A stretch of 64,000 bases of DNA from an uncultured Microbulbifer sp. Its GTDB lineage: Bacteria > Pseudomonadota > Gammaproteobacteria > Pseudomonadales > Cellvibrionaceae. The notes below the pieces were generated by a model. It worked only from the letters and a program-made list of their open reading frames with translations, ran no database searches and was not told where the DNA came from. The position numbers were made by a program, and so were the translations under genes. The stretch spans positions 34,873-98,872 of the forward strand of contig NZ_CANMKV010000017.1 of assembly GCF_947498635.1 (NCBI RefSeq). Direction: 5' to 3'. Each line of letters starts with the position of its first letter. Within the stretch, counting starts at the first letter, position 1. Positions 63,014 through 64,000 of the stretch are shown here, piece after piece.

Positions 63014-64000
63014 ATGACTCTACCGCGAAGTACCCAGATATCTCTTGACGCAACACCTTATTACCACTGCGTATCCCGCTGTGTACGGCGAGCATTCCTT
63101 TGTGGTCGGGATAGTGTATCCGCGAAAGATTATGAGCATCGGCGTGAGTGGATTGAAAATCGTATGCATGATTTGTCTGAGGTTTTTGCCCTGGATCTTG
63201 CCGCCTATGCAGTAATGAGCAATCACTACCATGTGGTACTCTACATTGACAAAAAATCTGCTGATAAGTGGTCTCTTTTCGAGGTGATTGATCGCTGGCA
63301 AAAAATATTCAGAGCCTCTAATTTGGCCCAGCGCTATCTAAACGGCGATACTCTTGATCCCTGCGAGTTTAAGGCACTAGAAGGTGTCGCTTCGATATGG
63401 CGAGAACGCTTAACGGATATCAGCTGGTTTATGCGCTGTTTAAATGAGTCTATCGCTCGCCAAGCTAACGCTGAAGACAAGTGCACAGGTCGCTTCTGGG
63501 AAGGACGCTTTAAATCCCAAGCTTTATTGGATGAAAAGGCCCTTGCCGCCTGTATGGCCTATGTCGACCTCAACCCCATCCGCGCCAATATGGCAAAAAC
63601 CCCAGAAGATTCTGATCACACCTCCATTCGGCAGCGTATTCGCGCAGCAATCTCAGGCGAGCAGCCCAAAAGTTTGTTGCCGTTTGTGGGTGGCGAACGT
63701 CTAAATATGCCAAAGGGTTTACCCTTTCAGTTAGATCACTATTTGGAGTTAGTGGACTGGAGTGGCCGACATCTAGCCCCTAGAAAGCGCGGAGCCATTG
63801 CCGAAAATACTCCTCCCATACTTAAACGGCTGGGTATTTCACCTAAACACTGGCTCTATCTCAACCACAACTTTGAAAGTCGCTTTAAAGGTTTGGTAGG
63901 ATCTGCTGAGGCCGTACGACACGCTTGCAGGCAACTCGATAAACGTTGGGTACATGGCATAAGCGACTGTCGACGCTACTTTTCTGCAACACCCTGCTAA
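63014..64000 (+). CDS. REP-associated tyrosine transposase-like protein (RAYT, Y1 HUH fold)
   Basis: About 328 residues, complete to its TAA at the window end. The N-terminus TPYYHCVSRCVRRAFLCG and the HUH metal motif YAVMSNHYHVVLYID are typical of Y1/RAYT proteins. CTGRFWEGRFKSQALLDEKA and CMAYVDLNPIRANMA follow, with the catalytic Tyr probably in the latter stretch. Such proteins are single-copy domesticated or IS200-like transposases that act on REP palindromes. ATG 63014 fits family starts; ATG 62999 is possible. It sits next to nested IS remnants but is intact itself. Confidence 0.87.
   Translation: MTLPRSTQISLDATPYYHCVSRCVRRAFLCGRDSVSAKDYEHRREWIENRMHDLSEVFALDLAAYAVMSNHYHVVLYIDKKSADKWSLFEVIDRWQKIFRASNLAQRYLNGDTLDPCEFKALEGVASIWRERLTDISWFMRCLNESIARQANAEDKCTGRFWEGRFKSQALLDEKALAACMAYVDLNPIRANMAKTPEDSDHTSIRQRIRAAISGEQPKSLLPFVGGERLNMPKGLPFQLDHYLELVDWSGRHLAPRKRGAIAENTPPILKRLGISPKHWLYLNHNFESRFKGLVGSAEAVRHACRQLDKRWVHGISDCRRYFSATPC

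Overview
The window looks like chromosome from a marine, polysaccharide-degrading gammaproteobacterium, most likely a Microbulbifer-like member of the Cellvibrionales. The reasons are gene content recognised from protein motifs: RdgC, RNase II, PepD, YaiL-like DUF2058 and DUF1415 proteins, a large TonB-dependent receptor, an M16 lipoprotein peptidase, a secreted neutral ceramidase, and a secreted CBM2-containing multidomain enzyme. No 16S or ribosomal gene is present, so the genus is an inference.

Layout. 1-2.5 kb (minus): a translationally coupled trio of GT4 glycosyltransferase, SAM methyltransferase and the start of a prenyltransferase/terpene-cyclase-like protein. 3-8 kb (minus): a polyamine module (putrescine-type aminotransferase, PuuA-like gamma-glutamyl ligase), then a GntR regulator overlapping a patatin-like phospholipase. 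8.1-21 kb: dense core-like genes (GloA, kynureninase-like PLP enzyme, SIMPL lipoprotein, amidohydrolase, GST, M16 peptidase, leucine dehydrogenase, RNase II, PepD), separated by clear Rho-independent terminators. 21-32 kb: AT-richer and gene-poor, with a YceK-like lipoprotein, a decayed puuE-type deacetylase containing an 8-bp tandem repeat, a GNAT enzyme, a linear-amide hydrolase, a VOC protein, an unrecognised three-gene cassette, an SDR and an exported DJ-1/PfpI protein. 32-35 kb: rdgC and gnd, convergent. 35-42 kb: a 7-bp tandem repeat, a PraB-like secreted protein, a TonB-dependent receptor and an ECF sigma factor without an anti-sigma gene. 42-49 kb: S33 hydrolase, tandem-hotdog thioesterase, a DUF2058-DUF1415-DUF99 run, a broken TM2-domain gene, a PTPS/QueD-like protein without the usual zinc histidines, and a DUF4442 hotdog protein. 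49-56 kb: IS3 remnants around an SGNH hydrolase, then a DhlA-type haloalkane dehalogenase and a neutral ceramidase. 56.6-59.7 kb: a CBM2-glycosidase-CBM2-SGNH esterase. 60-64 kb: a pile of nested, truncated insertion sequences (two IS3 types, one ISAs1 type), then an intact RAYT/Y1-type transposase.

The genes suggest three themes. The first is polyamine and amino-acid nitrogen use: SpuC/PuuA, leucine dehydrogenase, PepD, and a dead puuE. The second is secreted degradation of lipids, amides and polysaccharides: ceramidase, linear-amide hydrolase, patatin, S33 hydrolase and the CBM2 enzyme, together with a TonB receptor. The third is ongoing decay through IS insertion and short tandem-repeat expansion in the accessory stretches. 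I did not find a clearly recognisable new defence or biosynthetic system. The best candidates for new biology are the unclassified catalytic domain in the CBM2 enzyme, the zinc-site-less PTPS homologue, the 26.9-29.0 kb cassette, and the recurrent 7-8 bp tandem repeats.
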